The position numbers were made by a program, and so were the translations under genes. Of a stretch of DNA of 43,779 nucleotides, positions 19,066-26,476 are shown piece by piece; the stretch's first letter is position 1; each line of letters opens with the position of its first letter. Source of the DNA: Phycisphaerales bacterium (GTDB taxonomy: Bacteria; Planctomycetota; Phycisphaerae; Sedimentisphaerales; Anaerobacaceae). Below the pieces are notes generated by a model, which made no database searches, was not told the origin of the DNA, and saw only the letters and a program-made list of their open reading frames with translations. Location: contig PMZJ01000016.1 in assembly GCA_003170415.1 (NCBI GenBank), forward strand, positions 1 through 43,779. Direction: 5' to 3'.

Positions 19066-20022
19066 ATGAGCGCAATTAAACCCGACGACGGTTATATCGC
19101 ATACATAGTCAATCCCAAATCCGGCGCCAGCAGCGGCGAGAAGCTCCCCGGCTGGCGATTCGAGGAATACCTGAAGGGCAGGGGCTTCGACGTCCGTATG
19201 AATCTTACCCGCTCGCTTGAACACGCCTGCGAACTGGCCACAAATGCTGCCGGCGACGCCGACTGTGCAATGGTTGTTGCCGTGGGCGGCGACGGCACTA
19301 TCAGGGAAGTTGCACACGGCCTCGAAGGCAGCGATAAACCTCTCCTTATCATTCCGGGCGGCACCGAAAATCTCCTCGCCAACGAACTGGGTCTTGAAAA
19401 AACGCTTGCGACGCTGATACGAACCTTCGAAGCGGGTTTTACGCGGGCACTTGATTTGGGCAATGCCAACGGCAGGTGCTTCACCTCGATAGCCGGCTTC
19501 GGCTTTGACGGCGAGGTCGTTGCCGAGGTCAGCGGCAATCGCACCGGACACATAAATTACTTCGATTACTTTTGGCCCCTCTGGCGCACTTTCTGGCGAT
19601 ATCGGTTTGCCCCAATGACCGTCGAGGTCGATGGCGAACGGATTTTCGATGGCCCCTGTCTTGTCTTTGTCGGCAACATTTCTAGGTACGCCATTGGCCT
19701 TAACATCCTTGAACGAGCCGATTACAGTGACGGGCTTCTCGATATTTGTATTTACAAGTGCGCCCATAGGACGCATTTAGCCAAACATTCTGCTATGACT
19801 ATCCTGCAACTGCATCCTCGCTGCGGTGACGTCATTTATCGACAGGGTAAGAATATCACCGTTAATTCCCCGAATCCGAAACTGGCGGTTGAGATTGACG
19901 GGGACCCAGGCCCGGCCGTGCCGGTGCGGATAACCATTATTCCCAAAGCGGTGCGGGTGATGGTGCCCGAAGGCGCCAAGCCGGCGGGTATCAGGGCGCA
20001 AATCTTAAGGGCATTGCGATAG
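19066..20022 (+). CDS. Diacylglycerol kinase family lipid kinase (YegS/DgkB-like)
   Basis: 318 residues. The N-terminal half is the DAGK catalytic domain: VNPKSG near 15, GGDGT at 74-78 (nucleotide binding) and PGGTENLLANELG near 97. The C-terminal beta-rich half contains IAGFGFDGEVVAEV, CLVFVGNISRYAIGLNI, DYSDGLLDICI and VEIDGDPGP. Proteins of this fold phosphorylate diacylglycerol or related lipids using ATP at the membrane. The exact lipid substrate is open, and polyketide- or sphingoid-type substrates are possible too. The gene is last in the run from 15,698 and is followed at once by a strong hairpin. Confidence 0.93.
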   Translation: MSAIKPDDGYIAYIVNPKSGASSGEKLPGWRFEEYLKGRGFDVRMNLTRSLEHACELATNAAGDADCAMVVAVGGDGTIREVAHGLEGSDKPLLIIPGGTENLLANELGLEKTLATLIRTFEAGFTRALDLGNANGRCFTSIAGFGFDGEVVAEVSGNRTGHINYFDYFWPLWRTFWRYRFAPMTVEVDGERIFDGPCLVFVGNISRYAIGLNILERADYSDGLLDICIYKCAHRTHLAKHSAMTILQLHPRCGDVIYRQGKNITVNSPNPKLAVEIDGDPGPAVPVRITIIPKAVRVMVPEGAKPAGIRAQILRALR

Positions 20023-20024
20023 AA

Positions 20025-20053
20025 AAAGGGCTGTGTTGTTCACACAGCCCTTT
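20025..20053. terminator. Bidirectional terminator between convergent genes
   Basis: AAAGGGCTGTGT (20025-20036) pairs perfectly with ACACAGCCCTTT (20042-20053), loop TGTTC. The stem is T-rich on one side and A-rich on the other, as expected for a terminator shared by the lipid kinase gene (plus) and the PEP-CTERM gene (minus). Confidence 0.85.
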
Positions 20054-20085
20054 GATTTGTAACACAAGCTGTCTTTTCGAGCTTT

Positions 20086-20661
20086 TTATGCCCTGCGCTT
20101 TTTCAGCAAAGCCAATCCGCCAAGCCCGAGCATACATATCGTTGTCGGCTCGGGGGTAAAAACCAAATTATCTATGTCAGCGCCGTATGGGTCGCTGATG
20201 GAGTTGAAGTAGATATTCCCAATATTTCCCAGACCCGATATATTAATCAGTTCTATTCCAGTTCCCCTGTTTGTTAAGCTGGCCAGGAGATTCATGCCGG
20301 GATCATACACGTTGATTACCCCGGTTTGAGGCGTATTCCAGCCTCCCGACAGGAACTCGACATAGGTCGCGGGCATGGTGAACTGCATCCAGAAGTCACC
20401 TTGGTAATCGTAATAGTCTGGCTCGCCCGTAGGACGCAGAACCGGCTGGTTCGGCATTGCCTCATCCCAACTGATCTGCGGCAGTCTCTGTGTTATGTCG
20501 CCCGGAAGGAACAGAACCCCATCACTGGCATACTGGTTGCTGATGACTGTTCCGACCGGGAACTCGTCGAAGGTTATTGACACGGCGTTTGCCGTTCCGG
20601 TAACGCCCAAAACCGCCGCCAATAAACCCGCAGTTAAACAAATTGTAATTAACTTTCTCAT
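20086..20661 (-). CDS. Secreted PEP-CTERM anchored protein
   Basis: 191 residues. The N-terminus is a classical signal peptide (MRKLITICLTAGLLAAVLG) with likely cleavage after TANA, near residue 26. The mature part is beta-rich with no cysteines (SITFDEFPVGTVI, FWMQFTMPATYVEFLSGGW, IGNIYFNSI, ADIDNLVF), like the jelly-roll domains seen in many planctomycete exported proteins. The end is a PEP-CTERM sorting signal: PEPTT, a hydrophobic helix (ICMLGLGGLALL) and KKRR. Such proteins are processed by an exosortase, not encoded here, and are usually part of matrix or surface layers. GGAGG stands seven bases before the ATG. The ligand or partner is unknown. Confidence 0.93.
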   Translation of the reverse strand: MRKLITICLTAGLLAAVLGVTGTANAVSITFDEFPVGTVISNQYASDGVLFLPGDITQRLPQISWDEAMPNQPVLRPTGEPDYYDYQGDFWMQFTMPATYVEFLSGGWNTPQTGVINVYDPGMNLLASLTNRGTGIELINISGLGNIGNIYFNSISDPYGADIDNLVFTPEPTTICMLGLGGLALLKKRRA

Positions 20662-20932
20662 CTCAACTCCTCCAAAAATGTTAATGAATAGATTTTAAGA
20701 AGTGAGGGCTGATGCTGTGGAAAATGAAATGGAGATGCTCATTTTGACTATGACTACAAAACTAACGCCCTCTTTCCTTCTTCTCATCACTCTCTCTTCT
20801 TTCCTGTGAGTCCAGAAAACAGACCCACCTGACTCAACCTATTAGGAATTTACCCTCCCTATCTACATTGTCAAGCTTAAACTTGGGAAATCAGCGAATA
20901 GCCGAGGAACTTATGAAACGAATAATAGGGAT
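20662..20932. other. Intergenic stretch without a gene
   Basis: This is most of the 312-base divergent gap between the PEP-CTERM gene and kdsA. It is T- and CT-rich around 20,775-20,815 and carries no supportable reading frame or strong hairpin. The promoter of the PEP-CTERM gene should be here, but no convincing hexamer pair was found. Confidence 0.5.
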
Positions 20933-20961
20933 TTGACAGCCGACCGCATAATGTTGATAAT
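20933..20961 (+). promoter_or_regulatory. Consensus sigma-70 promoter of kdsA
   Basis: TTGACA (20933-20938), a 17-base spacer and GATAAT (20956-20961) are close to the bacterial consensus. The ATG of kdsA begins only 12 bases after the -10 box, so the predicted leader is only about five to eight bases and the message would be nearly leaderless. Confidence 0.75.
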
Positions 20962-20973
20962 GAGACGACTGAT

Positions 20974-21810
20974 ATGAAAGCAAAAAGTTTCAAAATCGGT
21001 TCTGTTGATATTGGCCTTCAGGCCCCGATGTTTCTCATCGCCGGCCCCTGCGTAATCGAGACAAAACAAATCTGCCTCGATATCGCAAAGCGTCTGGCGG
21101 ATATTTCTTCCAATACGGGCATAGCTGTTATTTATAAGGCCAGTTTTGACAAGGCCAACCGCAGCAGTGCATCCAGCTACCGCGGCCCGGGTATTGAAAA
21201 GGGACTTGACATTTTAGACGCCGTCCGGAAGCAGACGAAATTGCCCGTAATGACCGATGTTCACCTGCCCGAGCAGGCCGAAAAAGTCGCAAAGGTCGTC
21301 GATGCCCTTCAGATTCCCGCTTTTCTGTGCAGGCAGACCGATTTGCTCTGTGCCTGCGCCGAAACTGGCAAACCCGTGAACGTCAAAAAAGGGCAGTTTC
21401 TTTCTCCCGACGAAATGAAAAACGTTGTAGATAAGATTCGCTCCTGCGGCAACGACAAAATCCTTCTCACCGAACGAGGCACATTCTTCGGCTACAACCG
21501 CTTAGTCAACGATATGACCGCTATCACCACTATGAAACAGCTTGGCTGCCCCGTTGTCTTCGACGCCACCCACAGCACTCAACAGCCGGGCGGCTTTGGC
21601 AACGCCAGCGGCGGCCGGCGTCAATTCGCCCCCATCCTCGCCAAAGCCGCTATTGCTGCCGGGGCAAATGGTCTGTTTCTCGAAGTCCACACCAACCCCC
21701 AAAAGGCAAAATCCGACGCCGCTGTTATTATGCCCATTGAATGGGTTGAAGACCTGCTCATAGATTGCAGAAAAATCTTCGAAATAGTTGGCGGACGGAA
21801 AAATGTCTGA
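20974..21810 (+). CDS. kdsA: 3-deoxy-8-phosphooctulonate synthase
   Basis: 278 residues, normal length. Condenses phosphoenolpyruvate with arabinose 5-phosphate to Kdo 8-phosphate, the second step towards the Kdo of lipopolysaccharide, in the cytosol. Motifs: AGPCVIE near 23-29, YKASFDKANRSS, PAFLCRQTDLL, NVKKGQF, LTERGTFFGYN, FDATHSTQQPGG, FLEVHTNP and SDAAVIMP. Cys26 with the later His, Glu and Asp residues matches the metal-dependent class (Aquifex type); metal-free enzymes have Asn at the cysteine position. A near-consensus promoter lies directly in front. The gene overlaps the radical SAM gene by eight bases, suggesting coupled translation. No other Kdo genes are in the window. Confidence 0.96.
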   Translation: MKAKSFKIGSVDIGLQAPMFLIAGPCVIETKQICLDIAKRLADISSNTGIAVIYKASFDKANRSSASSYRGPGIEKGLDILDAVRKQTKLPVMTDVHLPEQAEKVAKVVDALQIPAFLCRQTDLLCACAETGKPVNVKKGQFLSPDEMKNVVDKIRSCGNDKILLTERGTFFGYNRLVNDMTAITTMKQLGCPVVFDATHSTQQPGGFGNASGGRRQFAPILAKAAIAAGANGLFLEVHTNPQKAKSDAAVIMPIEWVEDLLIDCRKIFEIVGGRKNV

Positions 21811-22735
21811 CAGAAACCAATACCTGTATGGGCCGGTGCCGTCTCGCCGGCTGGGACTCAGTTTGGGTGTCGATATCGTCCCCTTCAAAACCTGCACCCT
21901 CGACTGCATCTACTGCCAACTCGGCAAAACCACCTGCAAAACACTCCAGCGCAAAGAATATGTTCCCGTCGGCGACGTTCTGGCGGAACTGAAACGGCTG
22001 CTCGACGCCGGATTGCAGGCCGACCACATAACTATTGGCGGTTCAGGCGAACCAACCCTCCACAGCGGCATTGGCCGGCTAATCGAGGGGATTAAAAAAA
22101 TTACCTCCATTCCCGTAGCAGTCCTGACCAACGGCACACTTTTTTATCTGCCTGAGGTCCGGGCCGATTGTGCGGCCGCCGACGTTATTCTCCCTTCTCT
22201 CGACGCCGGTGACCAACAGACCTTCGATATGGTAAACCGCCCCCACAGAGAGATTACCTTCGACCGCTTAGTTGAGGGCTTGTGTGCCTTGAAAAATGAA
22301 TACCCAGGCCAAATCTGGCTCGAGGTATTCTGTATCGATCATTTCAATACTGATAACCCCCAGCTTGTCAAAATCGCCTCGGCGATAAAAAAAATTCGCC
22401 CGGATAAGGTCCATCTCAATACCGCCGTCCGTCCGACCGCCGAGCAGGGCGTCGAAAAAATCGCCCCCGACAAGCTCCAGGCAATTGCCCGGCAACTGGC
22501 CACCAACTGCGAAGTCATTGCCGACTTTGTCCCCAGCCGATGCGGCAAAGCTGCCGACGAAATCAGTCAAACCCTGTTATCAATGCTGAAACGCAGACCT
22601 TGTTCACTCAACGATGTCTGCTCGGCTCTCGGTCTGATTCCCAATGACGCAGTGAAGTATTTGGACGTGCTTGAAAAGCAGGGGGCGATTTGGTCCGAGA
22701 ACAAGCAGGGCAAAACCTTCTTCAAGGCGCATTAA
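21803..22735 (+). CDS. Radical SAM protein (COG0731-like)
   Basis: 310 residues from the ATG at 21803, which overlaps the end of kdsA; an in-frame start at 21788 gives five more residues but lies deeper in kdsA. The iron-sulphur motif CxxxCxxC is Cys31, Cys35 and Cys38 (CTLDCIYC), with the GGSGEPTLH S-adenosylmethionine-binding motif near residue 75. The C-terminal 70 residues (SLNDVCSALGLIPNDAVKYL, then GAIW) look like a winged helix. The N-terminus YLYGPVPSRRLG is characteristic of a family of Fe-S oxidoreductases of uncertain function, distantly related to the tRNA wybutosine enzyme TYW1. The substrate is unknown. Linkage to kdsA may be only operon convenience. Confidence 0.9.
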   Translation: MSDRNQYLYGPVPSRRLGLSLGVDIVPFKTCTLDCIYCQLGKTTCKTLQRKEYVPVGDVLAELKRLLDAGLQADHITIGGSGEPTLHSGIGRLIEGIKKITSIPVAVLTNGTLFYLPEVRADCAAADVILPSLDAGDQQTFDMVNRPHREITFDRLVEGLCALKNEYPGQIWLEVFCIDHFNTDNPQLVKIASAIKKIRPDKVHLNTAVRPTAEQGVEKIAPDKLQAIARQLATNCEVIADFVPSRCGKAADEISQTLLSMLKRRPCSLNDVCSALGLIPNDAVKYLDVLEKQGAIWSENKQGKTFFKAH

Positions 22736-22804
22736 CCACCTGCCTCGTAATCTATTTCGACCGCCAAATCCCTCTAAAATCTCACAACATTCATCCTTAA
22801 TTTG

Positions 22805-22832
22805 TAAAGACCGCCGGTCTATTGGCCGATAA
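22805..22832 (+). promoter_or_regulatory. Sigma-28 (FliA)-like promoter, distal
   Basis: TAAA at 22805-22808, a 16-base spacer and GCCGATAA at 22825-22832. The enterobacterial FliA consensus is TAAA-N15-GCCGATAA, so the -10 box is exact and the spacer is one base long. Confidence 0.5.
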
Positions 22833-22890
22833 AACTCCTATAGCGTTTCCTTCAATGGCGATATTATCGCCTCTGGTTAAAAAAAAATCT

Positions 22891-22916
22891 TAAGTAGGCC
22901 GGATTAAGACCGATAA
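22891..22916 (+). promoter_or_regulatory. Sigma-28 (FliA)-like promoter, proximal
   Basis: TAAG at 22891-22894, a 14-base spacer and ACCGATAA at 22909-22916, about 55 bases before the small gene at 22972. An A-run precedes the -35 element. The leader between this box and the gene can form the hairpin TATGTT/AACATA (22943-22960). Confidence 0.55.
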
Positions 22917-22971
22917 GTGAAGGAGGACGTCGTCCCCGGCGGTATGTTGCGGAAAACATAATAAGGGTCTG

Positions 22972-23208
22972 GTGGCTGTGAACAAAGTAAGCAAACAACT
23001 CATTCTCAAAAAGGGCAAACAGAAATTTATCTTCCGTTATGAAAGCGGTTCCGAGGATAAATTACTCGACGTCCTTGTTGAGCAGGCAAGGAGCGGGCGC
23101 ACCGACTTCGACTGGTTCGATGCCGCCGTCCTGAGCTTCAAGCTTACTCAGTCACTTATCGGCCAGGCCGACGAACTCATCGGCGATAAGGTAAAAGTGA
23201 AACAATAA
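22972..23208 (+). CDS. Small conserved hypothetical protein
   Basis: 78 residues starting with GTG; the next GTG, two codons on, is an equal candidate, and AAGGG lies a few bases upstream. The sequence is highly charged, with basic N-terminal QLILKKGKQKFIFRYESGSEDKLLDVLV and a central TDFDWFDAAVLSFKLTQSLI. There is no signal peptide or membrane segment. Relatives appear to be common in Phycisphaerae, without known function. The gene has its own two sigma-28-like promoters and a terminator, so it is probably transcribed alone. If the promoters are real, it would belong to the motility or late-flagellar regulon, but no flagellar gene is in the window. Confidence 0.7.
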   Translation: MAVNKVSKQLILKKGKQKFIFRYESGSEDKLLDVLVEQARSGRTDFDWFDAAVLSFKLTQSLIGQADELIGDKVKVKQ

Positions 23209-23218
23209 ACCCTGAACC

Positions 23219-23249
23219 GCGAGGCCTTCTCGGTGGCCCGCAATTTTTT
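23219..23249 (+). terminator. Terminator after the small gene
   Basis: GCGAGGCC (23219-23226) pairs with GGCCCGC (23235-23241) with one bulged A, followed by AATTTTTT. It ends just before the recombinase gene. Confidence 0.5.
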
Positions 23250-23272
23250 GTTGGTAATGACGGGTGCAAATT

Positions 23273-24292
23273 ATGGAAGACAGCTTAATTATCCAGGATT
23301 TCCTAAACTATCTCCAGTTCGAAAAACGTTTCAGCCCTCATACGGCCAAGTGCTATGGCGTTGACCTGCTGCAGTTCGGTGAATTTCTCACCAGACGCAG
23401 CGACGCCGGGGCTGAAATACACGGCCATGACGACGGGCTCGGTTCGCACGACTCCGGAACAGCCACGGCTGTAGCGGCTCATCCAAAAGTCGATGTTGAC
23501 CGGCTCCTGGCTTCTGTTGATGTCAACGCCGTGAGAAGCTATCTCGTTGTCTTGAACGAGAAGCAGTACTCCAAGGCCACCATCGCACGCAAGCTGGCGA
23601 CCCTTCGCAGTTTCTACAAGTTCCTCGTCAAAAGAAACCGCGTAAGCTCCAACCCGGTCGTCGGCATCCGAACGCCGAAGCAGGAAAAACGGCTCCCGCG
23701 TTTCCTCGAGTATGAACAGATAAAACTTCTCCTCGAAACACCTCCGTCAGACACCTGGCTCGGCGCCCGCGACAGGGCCATTATGGAAACTCTTTACAGC
23801 ACGGGTATGCGTGTCAGCGAAGTTGTCGCGATAAACCTCGACGACGTTGACTTCCTCGGCGAAGTCGTTCACATCAGGGGCAAGGGCAAAAAAGAAAGAA
23901 TCTGCCCCATCAGTTCCTCCGTCCTGCAAATCGTCCAGCACTATATGGAGTTCAGGAACAAAAGAGCCCAGCTTAATGGCAACTTCGACGGCAAAGTTCT
24001 GTTCGTCAATAAGCACGGCAAACGCCTCAGCACACGAAGCGTCCGCCGGAAAATGGATAAATACCTCAAAATGGCGGGCCTCGACCCGGCCATCAGCCCG
24101 CATACACTGCGACACAGCTTTGCCACACATATGCTAAACCGAGGCGCTGACCTCCGCAGTGTCCAGGAGCTGCTCGGCCATCAGTCACTTTCCACGACCC
24201 AGATATACACGCATCTGACAACCGGCAAAATAAAGGAAGTTTACTCCGCAGCGCATCCGAGGGAAAACGACCCGCCGAAATCTGAAAACTAA
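23273..24292 (+). CDS. Tyrosine recombinase XerC/XerD type
   Basis: 339 residues from ATG 23273, with GGGTG six bases upstream; a GTG at 23264 is possible. Such enzymes resolve chromosome dimers at dif during division. The N-terminal SAM-like core-binding domain (DFLNYLQFEKRFSPHTAKCY) is interrupted by about 35 residues rich in Gly, Ala, His and Asp before VNAVRSYLVVL. The catalytic domain is complete: Arg in STGMRVSE, Lys in GKGKKER, HxxR in HTLRHSFATHML, His in LLGHQSLSTTQ and the nucleophile Tyr in IYTHLT. No phage genes are around it, which supports a chromosomal role. XerC and XerD cannot be told apart here. It is followed by a strong terminator. Confidence 0.9.
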   Translation: MEDSLIIQDFLNYLQFEKRFSPHTAKCYGVDLLQFGEFLTRRSDAGAEIHGHDDGLGSHDSGTATAVAAHPKVDVDRLLASVDVNAVRSYLVVLNEKQYSKATIARKLATLRSFYKFLVKRNRVSSNPVVGIRTPKQEKRLPRFLEYEQIKLLLETPPSDTWLGARDRAIMETLYSTGMRVSEVVAINLDDVDFLGEVVHIRGKGKKERICPISSSVLQIVQHYMEFRNKRAQLNGNFDGKVLFVNKHGKRLSTRSVRRKMDKYLKMAGLDPAISPHTLRHSFATHMLNRGADLRSVQELLGHQSLSTTQIYTHLTTGKIKEVYSAAHPRENDPPKSEN

Positions 24293-24318
24293 TTGGAATC
24301 TGCATTGGTAAAAAACAG

Positions 24319-24352
24319 GGGCCGACGATTATCGCCGGCCCTTTTGCTTTTT
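24319..24352. terminator. Bidirectional terminator
   Basis: GGGCCG (24319-24324) pairs with CGGCCC (24336-24341), with an inner CGAT/ATCG extension, followed by a T-rich run (TTTTGCTTTTTT). It lies between the recombinase gene and the convergent dehydratase gene. Confidence 0.8.
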
Positions 24353-24374
24353 TGAGGTGATTGGCTATGGCGGA

Positions 24375-26327
24375 TTAACTTGTCTTGCTGCCGTTGCCGC
24401 CGATGTATTCGGGAACAAGCTCTTTGATTTTCGCGGCTATCACGGCGTGCTCCCCTATTTTCGCAAGAGCCACGAGTTCCGCGATTTTCGCCCGCAGCCG
24501 GTCCCGGTCCATCGGTATATTTTTCCATATACCGATTTTCGGGTGCCTCGTCTCCTGCATGTCCTCCCCTTTTATCGACAACTCCTCAAATAACTTTTCG
24601 CCGGGGCGCAATCCCGTGAATGTTATCTCAATATCTTCGCCGGGGCGAAAACCGCTCAGTGTAATCAATTCCGTCGCCAAATCGACAATTTTCACCGGCT
24701 CGCCCATATCAAGCACAAAAATTTCGCCGCCTTTGCCCATCGACGCTGCCTGAAGCACAAGCTGGCTTGCCTCGGGTATCGTCATAAAGTAGCGTTTCAT
24801 TTCCGGATGCGTAACCGTCAAAGGCCCGCCCTGGGCTATCTGTTTTTTGAAAATGGGGACAACCGAACCATCCGAACCCAGCACGTTGCCGAACCGCACC
24901 GTAACAAAATGCGTCTTGCTTGTCCTGTTGAGGTCCTGCACATACAGTTCGGCGACCCGTTTGGATGAACCCATTATGCTGGTGGGATTTACCGCCTTGT
25001 CGGTGCTTATCATAACGAAGCTGCCTGCGCCGAATTTGTCCGCCGCGTCCGCTACCGTTCTGCTGCCCACGACGTTGTTTTTAATCGCCTCTCCCGGGTT
25101 GCCCTCCATCAACGGCACATGTTTGTGTGCTGCCGCGTGTATGATGATTTCGGGCCTGTATTTCTCAAAAATGCCTTCCACTCGACTCTGGTCGGTGATG
25201 TCGCACACCACTGCCGTCATCGTGATATCAGGAAATTTTTCGCGAAGCTCCCGCTCGATATAAAACAGCGGATTCTCCGCCTGTTCTACAAGCAATAGCA
25301 GCTTCGGTCCGAAATGGCATATCTGCCGACACATCTCCGACCCGATGGAACCACCGGCTCCGGTAACCAGTATCGTTTTTCCCCTGATAAACGTCTCAAT
25401 CAAATCCGTGTCGAGCTGTATTGCCTCTCTTCCCAGCAGGTCGTTAATATCCACGTCGCGTATCTGCGAGACCCTGAATTTGCCCGATGCGATGTCCGTC
25501 ATCGAGGGCACGGTCCTGAAACGGACTTTTGTCCCCTGGCAGACCTGCACCACGCGCCTTCGCTGTTGCGCCGTCGCCGAGGGCATTGCGATGGCGACCT
25601 CCTCGATATTTTTCTCCGTGCAGATTTCCGCAAGCTGCTCCACCGTCCCCAATACAGGTACATCATGTATCCTTATGCCCTGCTTGGCAGGGTCGTCGTC
25701 AATAAAGCCGACCATCTCATACTCCGCCACGGACATTCGGTGAATCTCACGCAGAAGCGACTCCCCTGTGTTGCCCGCTCCTACAATCAAAAATCGCTTT
25801 AATCTGCCTGACTCGACCGTGCGAAATTCCTCGTAGTACAGCCGGATTGCCATTCGCAGTCCCGCCAGCAGCAACACCGTGCAGAACATATCCACCACGA
25901 ATACGGCCTGGCTTACGTCGAATACGTTCGGTATGCTTCTTCGCACAGAGTTGAAATACAACCCCGCCACCCACAGCCCGAAAATCAACATTGTGCTGAC
26001 AAGCGACGCGCGGACTATACCCGTCAAATCTGATATCCCGACATACCGCCACCAGCCGCGGTATTGCTTGAACAGCCCGAAAATCGCCGTCTTGATGACA
26101 AGGACGAATACCAGCAGAGTCGGATACTGCCCGACGAGCCACTCCGCCCTGATTTGCATGTTCGAGGCCACCAGAAACGATAGTAACAGTGACACCGCGA
26201 ATACGGCAAGATGTGCCAGCACTATCAAAGACCTGCGAAACCGCAGCAGAATATTAGGCGCAGATTGAGAAACCGCCGGATTTGTGGCTTTGTATTTTGT
26301 CTGTATATCTGAGTTTGGTTCAGTCAT
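24375..26327 (-). CDS. Membrane-bound nucleotide-sugar 4,6-dehydratase (PglF/WbpM/CapD family)
   Basis: 650 residues. Four N-terminal membrane segments (about 29-54, 68-88, 108-127 and 142-162) are followed by a first nucleotide-binding fold (GAGNTGESLL near 178) and the catalytic short-chain dehydrogenase domain starting at TGAGGSIGSEMCRQI near 317. In IMGSSKRVAE the usual YxxxK is MxxxK, as in the FlaA1/PglF/WbpM branch. These enzymes convert UDP-GlcNAc to the 4-keto-6-deoxy sugar, the first step to bacillosamine, QuiNAc or FucNAc in O-antigen, capsule or protein glycans. No other sugar-pathway genes are adjacent. No strong ribosome site is visible before the chosen ATG. Confidence 0.93.
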   Translation of the reverse strand: MTEPNSDIQTKYKATNPAVSQSAPNILLRFRRSLIVLAHLAVFAVSLLLSFLVASNMQIRAEWLVGQYPTLLVFVLVIKTAIFGLFKQYRGWWRYVGISDLTGIVRASLVSTMLIFGLWVAGLYFNSVRRSIPNVFDVSQAVFVVDMFCTVLLLAGLRMAIRLYYEEFRTVESGRLKRFLIVGAGNTGESLLREIHRMSVAEYEMVGFIDDDPAKQGIRIHDVPVLGTVEQLAEICTEKNIEEVAIAMPSATAQQRRRVVQVCQGTKVRFRTVPSMTDIASGKFRVSQIRDVDINDLLGREAIQLDTDLIETFIRGKTILVTGAGGSIGSEMCRQICHFGPKLLLLVEQAENPLFYIERELREKFPDITMTAVVCDITDQSRVEGIFEKYRPEIIIHAAAHKHVPLMEGNPGEAIKNNVVGSRTVADAADKFGAGSFVMISTDKAVNPTSIMGSSKRVAELYVQDLNRTSKTHFVTVRFGNVLGSDGSVVPIFKKQIAQGGPLTVTHPEMKRYFMTIPEASQLVLQAASMGKGGEIFVLDMGEPVKIVDLATELITLSGFRPGEDIEITFTGLRPGEKLFEELSIKGEDMQETRHPKIGIWKNIPMDRDRLRAKIAELVALAKIGEHAVIAAKIKELVPEYIGGNGSKTS

Positions 26328-26476
26328 AACTTACTATCGGCAGGCCAAGCATCAAACATAATCTGCGGAGGTGATTCTATTGGCCGCTTAAAGGGCTGTC
26401 AATAAATTCTGCCCGCATATTTATCGGACAGTTGGTGTGGCGTTTGAAGCATCATACCATTTTTGAACTGCGACGG

